Part shown: positions 1-11,090 of the stretch, one piece after another | How the letters are laid out: the number at the start of each line of letters is the position of its first letter | Numbering within the stretch: the first letter of the stretch is position 1 | From: Mallotus nudiflorus | Taxonomy: Eukaryota > Streptophyta > Magnoliopsida > Malpighiales > Euphorbiaceae | Assembly (NCBI GenBank): GCA_947683625.1 | Contig: CANTUR010000009.1 | Location: 8,011,501 to 8,075,500, forward strand | DNA: 64,000 bases | Reading direction: 5' to 3' | Position numbers and translations under genes: made by a program | Notes under the pieces: generated by a model | Database searches by the model: none | Told to the model about the DNA's origin: nothing | What the model saw: only the letters and a program-made list of their open reading frames with translations

Positions 1-194
1 CAAATAGGAATTAGGAATTAAATGAGAAATTAAGCTCCTATAGAATCCTTAAATAACAAGTAAAAAATAAAAAATTAATAAGCAAAATTGAAAATTTTAA
101 ATTTCAAAAGTTTCAATCTCTATCCAACACTTAAAATATACAATGTCCTTAGTGCATGAGCATATGATAAGGAATGTGTGAAATAGAAATTGAA

Positions 195-395
195 AGGTCA
201 TGTTCATCAGGGCCCATGACCATGTGTATTGGGCTGCAAGACCATGTACCATATTTTTGTAATTTTAAGCTCATCAGGTCTCATGGCTGTGTGCACTTAT
301 AAGTGCACGACCATGCCTAGTTTGTGTATTTGGAGCTTTAAAGGCACATGACTATGTGTCAAATACACTGGCCATGCCAGAAACACGATTTGAAC
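195..395. promoter_or_regulatory. Cluster of CATGGCCATG-like palindromes downstream of Athila-1 ORF2
   Basis: Repeated near-palindromes of the type CATGACCATGTG, CATGGCTGTG and GGCCATGCC occur about every 40-60 bases. The same motif type recurs upstream of ORF2 at 2160-2375. The form suggests decay of CACGGCCGTG by CG to TG/CA change. Whether this stretch is LTR or 3' UTR could not be resolved. Regulatory function is inferred. Confidence 0.5.
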
Positions 396-704
396 CTAAG
401 AAATTGGCTCGCTTAACTCTTGTTAATCTGATTGCCATCAATTTGTATAGAATAAGTATTATAAACTCATGTCACCCATATGAGAGAAAAATTGAACATT
501 AAATAAGGGATAACTAATATAAATAAAATAAAATAAAATCCTGAAACAACTTACTAAAATTAAATAATATTCAACAATTCAAACATACATAATAAAACTT
601 AACAAACATAACCTAAACACAGTGTTCAATAAAACATAAAATAAAAAATAACTTAAAATAACATTATTGAAGCTAGAATATGACAACAATTTGAAACAAA
701 GACT

Positions 705-1889
705 TCACTCTTCTCCTTCATCATCAGAAGAGTAGTCTTCTTCTTCATTTTGAAATGCATCATGATCGGGTAGAGAAACAAAATTCTTGGAATTGATGAA
801 TGCCATGAGATTATTGTTGATTAAATGCACATTTTGACTAATTCCTATCATTATAAGGTCTAATTGGTATGCCAATGTATTCAACTCACCAACATTGGAA
901 TCAACTACTCCCATTCGAAGTTCCAAGTTGTCTCACCTTTCCTCCTCCTCTAGTTCTTATGGTTCCTCTAGTGGAGTAGGCTGGGTAAAGAACGCTCTTC
1001 ATGTTTAGTTTGCATGGACTAAACCCATAGCTTCAATCATGTTAATGTCAATAAAGAAATAACCTTTGACCTTCTCAAATGGCATATGTCCAGTGTCAAA
1101 GTCTAGGTGAGTAGCTATGGTGGTCACTAGTCCTCCTACTTTGATAGCCCCTATTACTTTTGTAGTTGCATCCCTTAATGTTTTGGCTAAAGCATGAAAA
1201 ATATGAAGTTTCCTATCATTGAGCATGCAATACATAATGTTTAGCTCAGTGGTGGTATCTACAGAATCCCATTCTTTCCTTGGAAATAAAGAATGGGCCA
1301 TGAGCCTATGCAAATACTAAAAAGCAATGATCGAATGCAGAATTCTGTTGCCGCCCTAGCCTCATAGAAAACTTCCTCTTCTCAAGTTATTTCCCTCCAA
1401 AATACATCTCTATTATAGTCAATAATAGCATTTTGATGCTTACGAAAATGAAACACATTATTAAGTTCAAACAAACCTAAACTATGTTCTTTATTTCCTA
1501 ATTGAAATTTGATCATAAGAGTTTTTTCAAAAAAAGGTAAATGAAAAGAGAAACTTATAAGTAGGCTTACCATAAGTGACACTTTGCATCATGAAAAACT
1601 CACCGCAACCCATCCTATTGACATGCATCATTACCTCATCAAATAACCTAATTTCCTTTAAAGTTGAAGCACTAACATATATATTAAGGATAAACTTCTT
1701 ATTCATCATTTGCTTAAATTTCTTCCTATGCCCCTCATGCCTAAAATGAATATGATTAGGAAAGGCTTTTACCATTCTTTCTTCATTAGCACCACCCAGA
1801 TTATTGGAGCTTTCACCAAGCCTTACTCTTTTGCTAGAAGGAATGGATTTCTTCTTTGCAATGCTCATCTTCCTTTTCTCTCTTTCCAT
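705..1889 (-). pseudogene. Athila-1 ORF2 (plant transposon protein domain), copy A
   Basis: This is the second ORF of the Athila element, downstream of pol on the minus strand. It starts at the ATG ending at 1889 (MEREKRKMSIAKKK, a basic N-terminus) and is broken by frameshifts near 1530 and 1320. Recognisable blocks are FQLGNKEHSLGLFELNNVF, then VFWREIT, then the core HRLMAHSLF ... MYCMLNDRKLHI ... IKVGGLVTTIATHL, and an acidic tail. The block order fits the 'putative plant transposon protein' / Athila ORF family, whose function is not established. The position is that of the so-called env-like ORF, but no signal peptide or membrane segment is seen. The copy B counterpart is intact for 209 residues. 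Confidence 0.75.
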
Positions 1890-1974
1890 GGATGAAGGAG
1901 ATTTAGAGTTGAGAGAGTATTAATAGAGAAGAATGAGTGAAAATGAGGTTATTTTAGGAATTGGAAGAGGTGTT

Positions 1975-1986
1975 GGTGTTTAAATA
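1975..1986 (-). promoter_or_regulatory. TATA-like box upstream of Athila-1 ORF2, copy A
   Basis: The minus strand reads TATTTAAACACC about 90 bases before the ORF2 ATG. A C/T-rich leader (runs such as CCTCTTCC and CTCTCTCAACTC) fills the gap. Palindromic motifs lie further upstream at 2160-2375. Together these resemble a plant core promoter. No transcript evidence is available. Confidence 0.45.
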
Positions 1987-2159
1987 GAAGAGGTGGGGTG
2001 GTGGGAATTGGAAAAGGTAGTCAAAATTTAGTAGTTCTTGATTTTAGGAAGTGAGAAAGGTTATTAGGGTGAGAAACCCTAGGTGTTTAAGAACTGGGGA
2101 ATGCTAGGAAAGTGGAGGGGCTCCAATTAAAAGTAAGTGCATTTCATGCATCCATAATA

Positions 2160-2375
2160 CAATAAGTGATGTATGGCTATAGGTGTCAGGGCACATGACC
2201 ATGCAAACTACTGGCACCTTAGTTGTTTATGACAAGCACATGGCCATGCCTAGTTATAATTTTTAAGCTTGTTAGGCTCATGGCCATGTGTAAAATATGC
2301 ATCGTCATGCCTGGATATAAATTTTTTAGTTCCACATGGACATGGCTGTGAGAAAAATGCACATGGCCATGCCTG
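2160..2375. promoter_or_regulatory. CATGGCCATG-like palindrome cluster upstream of Athila-1 ORF2, copy A
   Basis: About six near-palindromes are seen, such as ACATGACCATGC, ACATGGCCATGCC and CATGGCCATGTG. They sit 200-400 bases upstream of the TATA-like box. In copy B the first motif still reads ACACGACCGTGC with both CpGs, so the copy A form is the decayed one. Confidence 0.55.
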
Positions 2376-2707
2376 AATGCAATTCTTGATAGTAAAGAAC
2401 AATAATTAGGTCAGACAATTATGTCACAAGGTGTGCAACTTGGCCAATTCACCATTCAAATTATCAATCACAAATTTTTAGACAATGCATCACATAAATG
2501 AATTGCATATCACATCAACTAATATTCCACACAAATTTAATTTACAAAACCTCTTCTAGAGCTCCTCATTTCCTTACTTCCTAAAATAATGAAAGAAAAA
2601 TAAAGATTAAAACTATATTAACATTGCAAAAACATAGAACAAATGATTAAAACAAAACAAAATAAAAAATTATTAGTTGAGTCCCCAAGAAGCGCTCTTT
2701 TAAGGGT

Positions 2708-3243
2708 CTATAAGCTAGACCACCATGTTAATAGTGTAGCTGATTCCCTCAAGAATGTCACTTGATGGAAATTCTCCAATGTGCCTCTAAGGTATTGCTT
2801 CAATCTCTGCCTATTCATTTTAAATTTGTCTCCTCTAGTGTTGTACAATTCTATAGCTCCATAAGCATATGATTGATTCACTATAAATGGTCCTAACCAT
2901 CTACTCTTCAATATTATAGGAAATAATCTAAGCCTCAAATTGTAAAGCAACACTTATTCACCTTCCTTAACCTTTTTAGCCTTTACTTTTGCATCGTGCC
3001 ATGTCTTTGTGCATTCCTTGTAAATCCTTAAATTGTCATAGGTAACTCATTTAATCTCTTCAAGCTTACTCAACTGTAATAATCTCTTTTCAGCTACTTT
3101 CTTGAAGTCAAAATTCAAGGCTTTCACCACCTAATAAGCCTTGTGTTCAAGTTCAATATGAAGATGACATGCTTTGCCATAAACTGGCCTAAAAGGAGAT
3201 ATCATAATAGGTCTTTTATAGGCTATTCTATATGCCCATCATT
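2708..3243 (-). pseudogene. pol: Athila-1 integrase C-terminal part, copy A
   Basis: The tail of the integrase is readable in broken frames: WAYRIAYKRP and PVYGKACHLHIELEH, then the GPY/F-type module LYNLRLRLF ... SRWLGPFIVNQSYAYGAIEL ... NRQRLKQYL. The catalytic core (D,D-35-E) is absent: the frame passes from the zinc-finger piece straight to WAYRI near 3240. The same junction is present in copy B, so the deletion predates the duplication. Confidence 0.75.
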
Positions 3244-4572
3244 CCATGACAATATCGCAATACTTACACAACTTCTTCATTAGCTACACATTTTTTCATC
3301 ATACTATCATTGCACAATCTCCAAAAAAAAAGGTTCATCCCAAATATAAAATTTGGAACAATGAATTATCCTTTTCTTTTATTGAGGATTGAACTCTTTT
3401 AGCATTTCTCCACTTGATAGACAATTTGGTGTGTCAGCAAACTAAGGAGCACCCATGATCCCTATGGCCAAAAGCATTTTACATGGAATAGTTCCTTAAT
3501 AGCTTATTGACTATTCCCTTCCTCTGGCTTTTTCTCTAACCTTAATAGATTATTAGCTACTTCATTTTTAGATGCCTTCTTATTTTTAATCTTATTATCA
3601 AACTCTTGCAACAACACTTATCTTATTAGCCTTAGTTCGAAATCTTTTTTGTTCATTAAGTACTACAAAGCTACATGATCTATGTATATAACAGTCTGAG
3701 AGACAAGGAGATATAATCTTAACTTATCAAAAGTAAAAAAGATTACCAACATCTCCTTTGTAGTAGCATAATTCAGTTGTGTATTAGTTCATCTACGGTT
3801 TGTATAGTATTATCACATGTAGTTTGTTCTCCTTTATTTGACCAAGCACAACTCCCATTACAAGATTAGTCACATCACATATCAACTTGAATGGTAGATT
3901 CTAATCCAGTGTCATCACTAGTGGAGCTGAGATATAGGATTCCTTTAACCTACCAAAAGCCAGTTTACAATCATCAGTAAAATTAAAAGGTGAATCTTCT
4001 TAAGCAATGTACAAGGGGGTTTTGAGATTGTTGAAAAATCCTTAATGAATAACCTATAAAAGCTTATATGTCTAAGAAAACTCTTGACTCCTTTTACATT
4101 TATGGGATACTGTAGTTTCTCAATTATCATCACCTTTGCTTTATTAACTTCGATCCATTAAGCTAAAATTTATTGTCTTAGAATTATTCTTTCATTTACC
4201 ATGAAATGACACTTTTCCTAATTTAGCACCAAGTTTGTTTCTTCAAAGTGTGCAAGAACTTGCTATAGATTGTTCAAACATCCTTTTAATGAGTTTCCAT
4301 AGTCTGAAAAATAGTTGGCTTATGTCCTTCCTCCATTAAGAACATTTTCATGCAATAAGATGGACTTATGCCCCTAATGTCTAAAATTTTCCAACCACTT
4401 GCTTTTACTCTCCTATTTAGCATGTCCATTAGCAAATCCTCTTTATCTTTATTCAATTTAGATGATATAATCACAAGTAGTGTTTGATCTTCTCCTATAA
4501 AAGTATACCTTAAATATTGGGGTAAAGGTTTTAAGTCTAATTTTAGTGTTTAATGGTTGAGGGTGGTGTGGG
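3244..4572 (-). pseudogene. pol: Athila-1 RT, RNase H and integrase zinc-finger remnant, copy A
   Basis: From high to low coordinates the minus strand encodes the RT lead-in (LPQYLRYTFIGEDQT, then VIISSKLNKD), an RT start (DIRGISPSYCMKMFLMEEG), then directly the RT thumb (FEETNLVLN, SFLRHISFYRLFIKDFS), RNase H pieces and a weak zinc finger (CNDSMMKKC). Roughly 130-150 residues of RT, with the catalytic aspartate box, are missing at about 4312. The same gap occurs in copy B. Protease-RT linkage is broken by the solo LTR at 4573. Confidence 0.78.
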
Positions 4573-6079
4573 TGTTAGTGATATGCACTAGGTCAACCAT
4601 GTATGATCATGTTTTGACTTTATGATTTTATTTAATATAAGGCATTTTTCATTATCATTTTGTGTTATGATAATTACTTGAATAGTCAATTCTTACTAAT
4701 GTCATTAAGTATATGACTTAATAGTAAAACCCTTAAATTAAATATGACTTCTATTCAAATTATCCCTAGTCATAACAATGTATTATGGCTAGTATGATGT
4801 TGATTAATGATTATGTTTTACTAATCATGAATTTAAGATATTAAGTTTACTCATAGGTACTTATTTAGGAAATAATGTACTGGATTGACCCATCTTGAGA
4901 ATACCACATATACAACTATCATAAGTAATTCTCATTATATTAATATTGATTTAGTCCTTTGACCTTGAAATCATCATGGATTTCAATATAACTATTTTGT
5001 ATTTTGATACAATCTAACATTATCTTTAACATGATGATTAAATAGATTTTTGATGGACATGAAATGAGTTATATGAGAAATGTGAGTGGTTGAGAAGGAA
5101 TTTGTCCCTTATTTAATCTAACTAAGATATTTATAGGCCCCATGATAAGCTAGACTAAGGAAAATGCATGGCCATGCTAAAGTGAATTGATAAAGAGTTA
5201 TCATTCTCAATCTACTTGGAGTTAAGAAATAATATGATTGAATTATATAAGGATGATAGAAAATATGCCTTATATTCAATCAAGATATCATGTGACAAAG
5301 AGATTACAATATTTAATATAAATTAGGTTATGTCAGATTATTGACTTCACATGACTTGGGTAGTCATAATGTCCTACTAAAAGCCACTTATGACTTGTAG
5401 GCCTAAATAGAGACTTAAGGCCCATTACTAATGTAATGTGAACCTATAACGTCACACATTTAAAACATGCTCAAAATGAATATGGGTTTAATAAGCCTAA
5501 ATATGCTATGTGGAAATAAATAAATATTTTATTTATTTATTTAAGGTAAAGGTTATCTTAAATAAGTAGAATATTATTTCTAATTTAATTTTAAATTGAA
5601 ATCTGAATATGAATAAGTGATAAGTACCAAAAGGTTGTTTTGGTAAGTGAAACCCTAATTAGAGTTATGTAAATATTTTACATTCTCTAAGGTTTTACTA
5701 ACTCAACTATTTTAGCCACCAAAATTCATCTTTCTTCTTTTAGAAAAACTAAATAGAAATTTTTTTCGTTCGTGGTTTATGAGAAATTAAGAGAAGTGCT
5801 AGCATATAAAAATTTTTATTTTAATCAAGGGTTGTTAGTGTGGATGCTTATGCAGGACAGATTCTTTTAGAGACATCTTAATCCAAACTACCTAATCAAA
5901 AGCTTAAGGTAGGGAGTCACTGTAGTGAACCTCCTATCTGCTTTCTAAAATTTTTGTCTCTTTTACATTTTAGGTATAATTTGAAAACCCTAGTTTTAGT
6001 CAATTAAGTGAATTACTTAGATCTAGTTAAGGTTTTTGATTAAAAGTGTTAATTTTTGCTCTGTTTTAAATCACAAAAA
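4573..6079 (+). repeat. Solo LTR (family L1), copy A, right end lost
   Basis: The element begins TGTTAGTGATATGCAC after the pentamer GTGGG and matches the complete solo LTR at 19390-20874 of copy B. Its right end (CCCAATA plus GTGGG) is deleted here; the match stops around TCACAAAA. It sits in Athila-1 pol between protease and RT. A third, inverted copy is at 44660-46016. Confidence 0.8.
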
Positions 6080-6656
6080 TGTAGGCCCATTCTTACCCAA
6101 ATTGCTTGTTTGTTTGAATTGCCATGTGGTATTTCTATTTATAAAAGCATAAGCCTACACCTTTGAGACCCATTCAGACCAATAAGGATTTGGCTAGACC
6201 TTTATACCTAGTAATGTTGTTTCTTTGCTTTTGTTTTAAAGAGAGATTTGGCATGTGCGTCAGCTCTTAATATTCTTTATTGATATAAAGGCTAAGACTA
6301 AAAATCCTAGGAAAATAGACTCACCATTGAACACATGTGTGGGAGGAATGATGAGGTTGGAAGGATGTATATTATGTACCTTTCTCTGATACTTGATACT
6401 TGCTAGTTACTACTTAATGCATAGCATGTGCATTATGAATACATACATGCACTCCAAACATCATACTAACACCTTGTTTTGCATACATCATAGATTTATC
6501 TAGGTCTTCTCGAATTTAGGGATGGAAAGGTGGCAGATTAACCAGAATATATCTAAGCCTTATGACAATAGCTCAAGAGATCCTTTAAGAATTGGAGAAG
6601 AGTCTTATTAACCCACTTTATTTAGAAGTTAAACCAACTACACTGAACATACAAAA
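6080..6656 (+). mobile_element. Tat/Ogre-type leader (5' untranslated part), copy A
   Basis: This non-coding stretch precedes Tat gag. It matches 25270-25840 and, inverted, parts of 33066-34000 and 37881-38806. It starts with about 15 bases (ATGTAGGCCCATTC) that resemble the Tat LTR at 24404-24420, which suggests that most of the LTR was deleted here. Confidence 0.7.
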
Positions 6657-7512
6657 ATGGAACAACAACAAGAGATGTGGACCCTAGATTAAGGGAGCTT
6701 TGATGGATGACATGAGAGCTATGATGCAAGAGAAACTAAGGCAAGCTCTAGCCGAACTAGTGCAACCTGTTATCATACCACCACCTATTGTTGAACAACC
6801 ACCTACTGTAAAAGCTTCACTTATTGATACAGCCCCTCCACCTATCACTAATAATGCTGGGGGTAACCTATTGCTAGAAACATACCTGCTACTGATCTGA
6901 GACTGGTAGACATTGAAAGCTATATGGTAGAGAAGGCAAAGAGAGACACACTTGAACTAGTCCAAGATTATGAGTCTAAGGAGATGCAAGCACTAACTCA
7001 GAAAATGACCAAGATGGAAGAGCTGATTAAAGGACAAAGAATGGGGTACTCATTTGACTTTGATGACATGCTATAAGTGGAGGGAGATAAGCTACTTGAA
7101 AAATTCAAGATGCCTTAGCTATAGAAATTTGATGGGAGAGGAGATCCAATTATTCATTTAAGCCAACAGACCATGAGCACTACTAAGACACCATTAGCGG
7201 TAGTTGCTAGGCTGTTTATACTTCTCTAGAGGGAACGGCTGTAAACTGGTATTATGAGTTGGAAAAATTAGTTTGAGCTTATTAGAATGAATTATATACT
7301 ACCTTTTTAAAATAATATGATTATAACACCAGACTGAAAGTATCTATTAGAGACTTAGAACTTACACAAAAAAAACCCATTGAATCTTTCTATGATTTTC
7401 TTACTAGGTTCATGAATAAGGTACGACTGATGAAGAATAAAATGGCTAAGAAGGATTAAGTTAGGATAATAGTTTGTAATGTATCACCTAATCTAGTAGA
7501 GAGATTGAAAGA
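6657..7512 (+). pseudogene. gag: Tat-type gag fragment, copy A
   Basis: The plus strand encodes MDDMRAMMQEKLRQALAELV, a proline-rich spacer (PPPIVEQPP), a charged helix region and the gag core KFKMP ... FDGRGDP ... HLS, then RDLEL ... FYDFLTRFMNKVR and NLVERLKES. Several in-frame stops are present. The closest relatives in the window are at 25841, 32258 and 37184. The frame is cut at about 7512 by the SIRE LTR. Confidence 0.75.
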
Positions 7513-8819
7513 GTCCTAGAGGGGGGTGAATAGGACTATCGAATAAAAATGGGAATTAAAGGAATTCTTTGCAAGAAGTGAGTAAGAGTAGAGATGGAAG
7601 AATGAAGAACACAAATATTTAAGGAGTTCGGATTCAATAATAATCCTACGCCTCCGCCTAACTTATCCCCTAGTTAGGATTTTTTAATCGCCCATAATCT
7701 TATTATTAATAAGATTGAGAATTCACAAGAGTTTTATGGCTCACTCTTACAACCTTACAATCTTGAGTTTTCAAGGCTCACTCAAAAACCAAATTCCCAA
7801 GTGTTTTAATGGCTAAACACTTAAACCAATTCCTTTAGAATAGAATCTCACTTCCCATTTTCTAAACCCAGAAAATAGTAGAATAAGAATGTCTACTCTA
7901 ATCACTCACCAACTCTCACAAGAGTTATACAAAAAAAATTGTTTGAAAGAAAGTTTTAGAGCTTAATTGAATGTTTAAAAAAATGATGAATGATAAACAA
8001 GTTTTCTTAACCTTTCAATTGAATTCTAAGTTGTGTTTATATAAAAAAAACACTTAAAAATGTAGTTTTTGGATGTATCAATCATGTCTCCAATGTTTAG
8101 AATTTATTTTGAATCAACTTTTGGACTTTGGCAGCTCAAAGGTTGGTCACAAGTACCTCACGAGTGAACAGTGCTCATGAGGGGTAAAAATATATTTGTT
8201 GCATTGAAAAATTCCTATTGTAATGCTGTAAGAGGTATGCTCAGGAGCAAGTCACAAGCAAATAGCTCATGAGGAGCGCTCATGAGGGGTGCTGCTATTT
8301 TTTGGCAAAAACGTGCTCCAAAGGTTGCATTAAAGGATAGCTCGTGACCACTTTGAAAGATGCTCATAAATGGGACTGAAGACTATCGATTCAGCCAAAA
8401 CATTCTTCATAAAAGTTGTAGATAATTTTCTTATCTTTCCATATAACTTTGGACATATGTAGCTCAAGATATTGCTGAAATACAAGGAGTTATGCAAACT
8501 AAAATGCAAGCTGCATATGCTAACTTCGACTGAAGATTTGCATATCCAAATGAATTTGGATTTTGAATAAGCAAGCACAATCTAGAAAGCTTAAGATGTT
8601 TACTTCAAAAGTGAAGAAGCTCATTTTCTCATTTAAGAGCTCTAAATATGTCAAAAGCCTTCTTCAATCTTAGAGGTTCAATCAGCCCGAAAAGTCACTA
8701 TTCATCCAAAAGTGTATATGCTTGGTATATAATTCCCTACACACTTAATTGAAATTATTAGTATAAAAATTATTTGTCAAAGTCTAAAATTAGGAGTTTG
8801 ATTATGAAAATGGTCAACA
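7513..8819 (-). repeat. SIRE 3' LTR, copy A
   Basis: The minus-strand start TGTTGACCATT (plus end 8819) follows the PPT directly. The low end is near 7513 in a CCTATTCACCCCCCTC stretch joined to Tat gag; the exact edge is uncertain. The length is about 1.3 kb. It contains the palindrome cluster at 8140-8350 and a TATA-like box at 8033-8043 (minus TATATAAACAC). Confidence 0.8.
8033..8350 (-). promoter_or_regulatory. SIRE LTR promoter region: GCTCATGAG/CTCACGAG motifs plus TATA, copy A
   Basis: Repeats of GCTCATGAGG, CTCACGAG, GAGCGCTCATGAG and GCTCGTGACC lie at 8140-8350. On the minus strand they are followed about 100 bases later by TATATAAACAC. The same motif type and a TATA box recur upstream of ORF2 at 11091-11350. 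Confidence 0.55.
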
Positions 8820-8820
8820 A

Positions 8821-8835
8821 CCTCCCCCTTTTTGG
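8821..8835 (-). other. Polypurine tract of SIRE copy A
   Basis: The minus strand reads AAAAAGGGGGAGG immediately before the LTR start TGTTGACC. This is the plus-strand priming site for reverse transcription and is typical of SIRE elements. Confidence 0.85.
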
Positions 8836-9737
8836 CTTTAACAACCAATTTGAAAAATGATAAATAATATGTGTGTGTAAAAAATAAATAATATGTGTAA
8901 GTACATTAAATAGAAATAGCTCCCCCTTTCAAATTAAATAGATGCAAAATGAGAAAATATTTTTCTCCCCCTTAACATGTGCATAAATTCAATATTTATC
9001 AGGTATTAGAGCATATAAATAAATGAATTATCACAGCATGTATAAGGGTTTAACTAATATATTCCTTTAAAAAATATATTTCTTTATTTCTCCTCCTTTT
9101 TGGACATGATAAGAAATATAAATAAATTTTATTATCCTTCTTGTCAAAAATAAAGACAACATAAAAAAGTTATCAAAAATATGGCCTAACATAACAAATG
9201 ATAATAACATGATTATTAAAAAATGTTAGACAACATGAAGGAAATAATTTCAAATATATATGTAGGTAGTACTACTATAATGCATCACAAAATAGTATAT
9301 ATGCTATATTTAAACATCACATGATCATGTAGAGTTAGTCAATCAATCACACATAATCATGTAGTACTTGCATGTCTTAAACATAATTATTTATCCCCTA
9401 AGCACATAGCTTCTTCTCCCCCTTTGTCAAAGACAAAAAGAAAGGAGAGAGATATAAGGGGAAATAGACCTAAGGGAGCCAAAAACACTAGAGGGAATAA
9501 AAGATCAAGAGCCAAAATAATGCAAGTAAAGATATTCAAAATCTTTATAAAATTAATGTCATTTTCAAAGATAAAAACCATTCCTAAGAAGAATTTATAC
9601 ATGAATATGAATTTTGCATGAATAAGCATAATGAATAGTCATAAAAGAAATACAATGATGAGAAAGAGGTACACCAACAATTCTTAAGTCTTAAATACGA
9701 AAAATATACACAAAAGAAAAAAAAAAGAGAGAAAAAA
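8836..9737 (-). other. SIRE 3' untranslated region, copy A
   Basis: This A+T-rich spacer lies between ORF2 and the PPT, with no supported coding region. Short ORFs on both strands (for example 9424-9621 and 9387-9629) are mutual antisense shadows of one conserved stretch. A second CTCCCCCTTT tract near 9415 resembles a duplicated PPT. Confidence 0.5.
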
Positions 9738-10951
9738 TTAGTTTTGTGGAGGAGGAGGAGGAGGTGGCCAAGAGCATTGAATATTATGATAGTCATACAA
9801 TTAATGAATATCATATTCCATGTGATCCATTCTTTATTCAAAATGATCAAATCTAGTATCTACTTGATCAAACCTTGTGTTAAAGTTTGACTCCACTATG
9901 GATAGGCGAACAAAGAAACCACCAACCCAAGCGGGCTCATCATCAACACATTGAGAAGTGGAAGGTCTTTTTGTCCTTTTTCTTTGAGTAGGAGCTTGCT
10001 CTTGAGGTAATTATTCTCCAATAGAAAGAGTGCCTATATGCTCAATATCTTGTTCTTGCTCTACATTAACATCTTCATCTTCTACTTCGTCTTTCCAAAA
10101 CCAAAAATTTCGAACAAGTTTGAATTGCGTAGAATTTGTCAAGAGTTTATCATAAAGAAAAGATGGAGATAATGAAGGAATATTTCTCAAATTAATCCCA
10201 AAGAAAATAGCAATCTTAGTGATAAATCCTCCTATACATAAGGCACCACTCACACTATCACCAGCTAACCAAAACCTCCATTGAAGCCATCTTCCAAGCT
10301 CAACATCGATACCTTCAACAAGACACCTAAGAAGGAAAAGATCATCAAAGGAGATAGTTTCATTACTCAAGCCTCTAACATGAAAAGAGTAGGTAATAAA
10401 CCTATGTATATACCAAAGAGATTTTGAAGCCAAACTATATGCTTTACTGTGTCTGACTTCAAAGATTCTTCCATGAGGTTTAGAATTTTGAGACAAAAAA
10501 AGATTAGGGGACCAAGTTGAAATAGGAGAAGCTAAACCTCCTTGTTTAAAGTTAAAGATGTCATCAAAGGCTTGAGAAGTAAGGAATCTATCTCTCCCAC
10601 CTAGTCGAAATCTCATGCTATTCAAAGGATTTTGCTCATTAAAAGAATGAGTTCTTAAACAATAGGAAGCAAGGAATTCATGAACTAAGGTATGATAAGC
10701 AGGAAAATCATTGAAAGCAAAATCATATGAACCCACATTATCAAGTAAATTTCAAACCTCATTGAAACAACCTTCCTTTCCAAAGTAGCTTGAGACATAT
10801 ATTTAGATGAAATGATTTTCCTATCCTTGAAATGAGCAAGTCTATCCCTAAATTGAGATTAAGTGTATGAGATAGGAGGTTGTTTCTTAGGTTGATCTTT
10901 AGTAGCCCTTTTAGAGGAGGAAGAAGCACCTTGAACAAATTTTGAAGCCAT
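9738..10951 (-). pseudogene. SIRE ORF2 (plant transposon protein-like), copy A
   Basis: The start is the ATG ending at 10951 (MASKF...GASSSS). Small frameshifts and a stop near 10740-10860 break the N-terminal third; below 10736 the frame is open for 241 residues. Visible blocks are FLASYCLRTHSF, FRLGGRDRFLTSQAFDDIF, LLRCLVEGIDVELGRWLQ and ALCIGGFITKIAIFFGI, followed by an acidic stretch and, after a further stop near 10013, a helix-rich tail ending in prolines. The order and spacing match the Athila ORF2 proteins in this window, although SIRE is copia. No membrane segment is evident, so an envelope role is not supported. Confidence 0.72.
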
Positions 10952-11090
10952 GGGAAGGGAAAGGTAAAAGAAGATTGAAAGAATTTTGAGAATTGAAAGA
11001 GTTTTGAGGAGATTTGGAAGTAAAACTTGAAAGAATTTTGAGGAAAATTTAATTGAAGATGTAATTGAATAAGAGTGAAGGGGGGAATGA

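Larger units (their letters stand above)
1..4572 (-). mobile_element. Athila-type gypsy element (Athila-1), copy A, 3' half
   Basis: Reading the minus strand, the order is pol remnant (RT, RNase H, integrase tail), a spacer with palindromic motifs, ORF2, then a 3' region running to the window edge. This order is typical of the Athila lineage of Ty3/gypsy. Gag and protease are missing here but are present in copy B. No PPT or LTR start could be placed between ORF2 and position 1. Confidence 0.85.

Noticed and set aside
1710..1895. Plus-strand ORFs at 1710-1895 and 16540-16725
   Set aside because: Exact antisense of the Athila-1 ORF2 start; shadows.
9424..9629. ORFs on both strands in the SIRE 3' UTR (also 28538-28809)
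   Set aside because: Antisense shadows of one another, without domains. Conservation between copies A and B is due to the duplication, not to selection.
10011..10736. The 241-codon ORF as a host gene
   Set aside because: It is the middle part of SIRE ORF2: colinear with copy B, in the right place between pol and PPT, and with the same blocks as other ORF2s.
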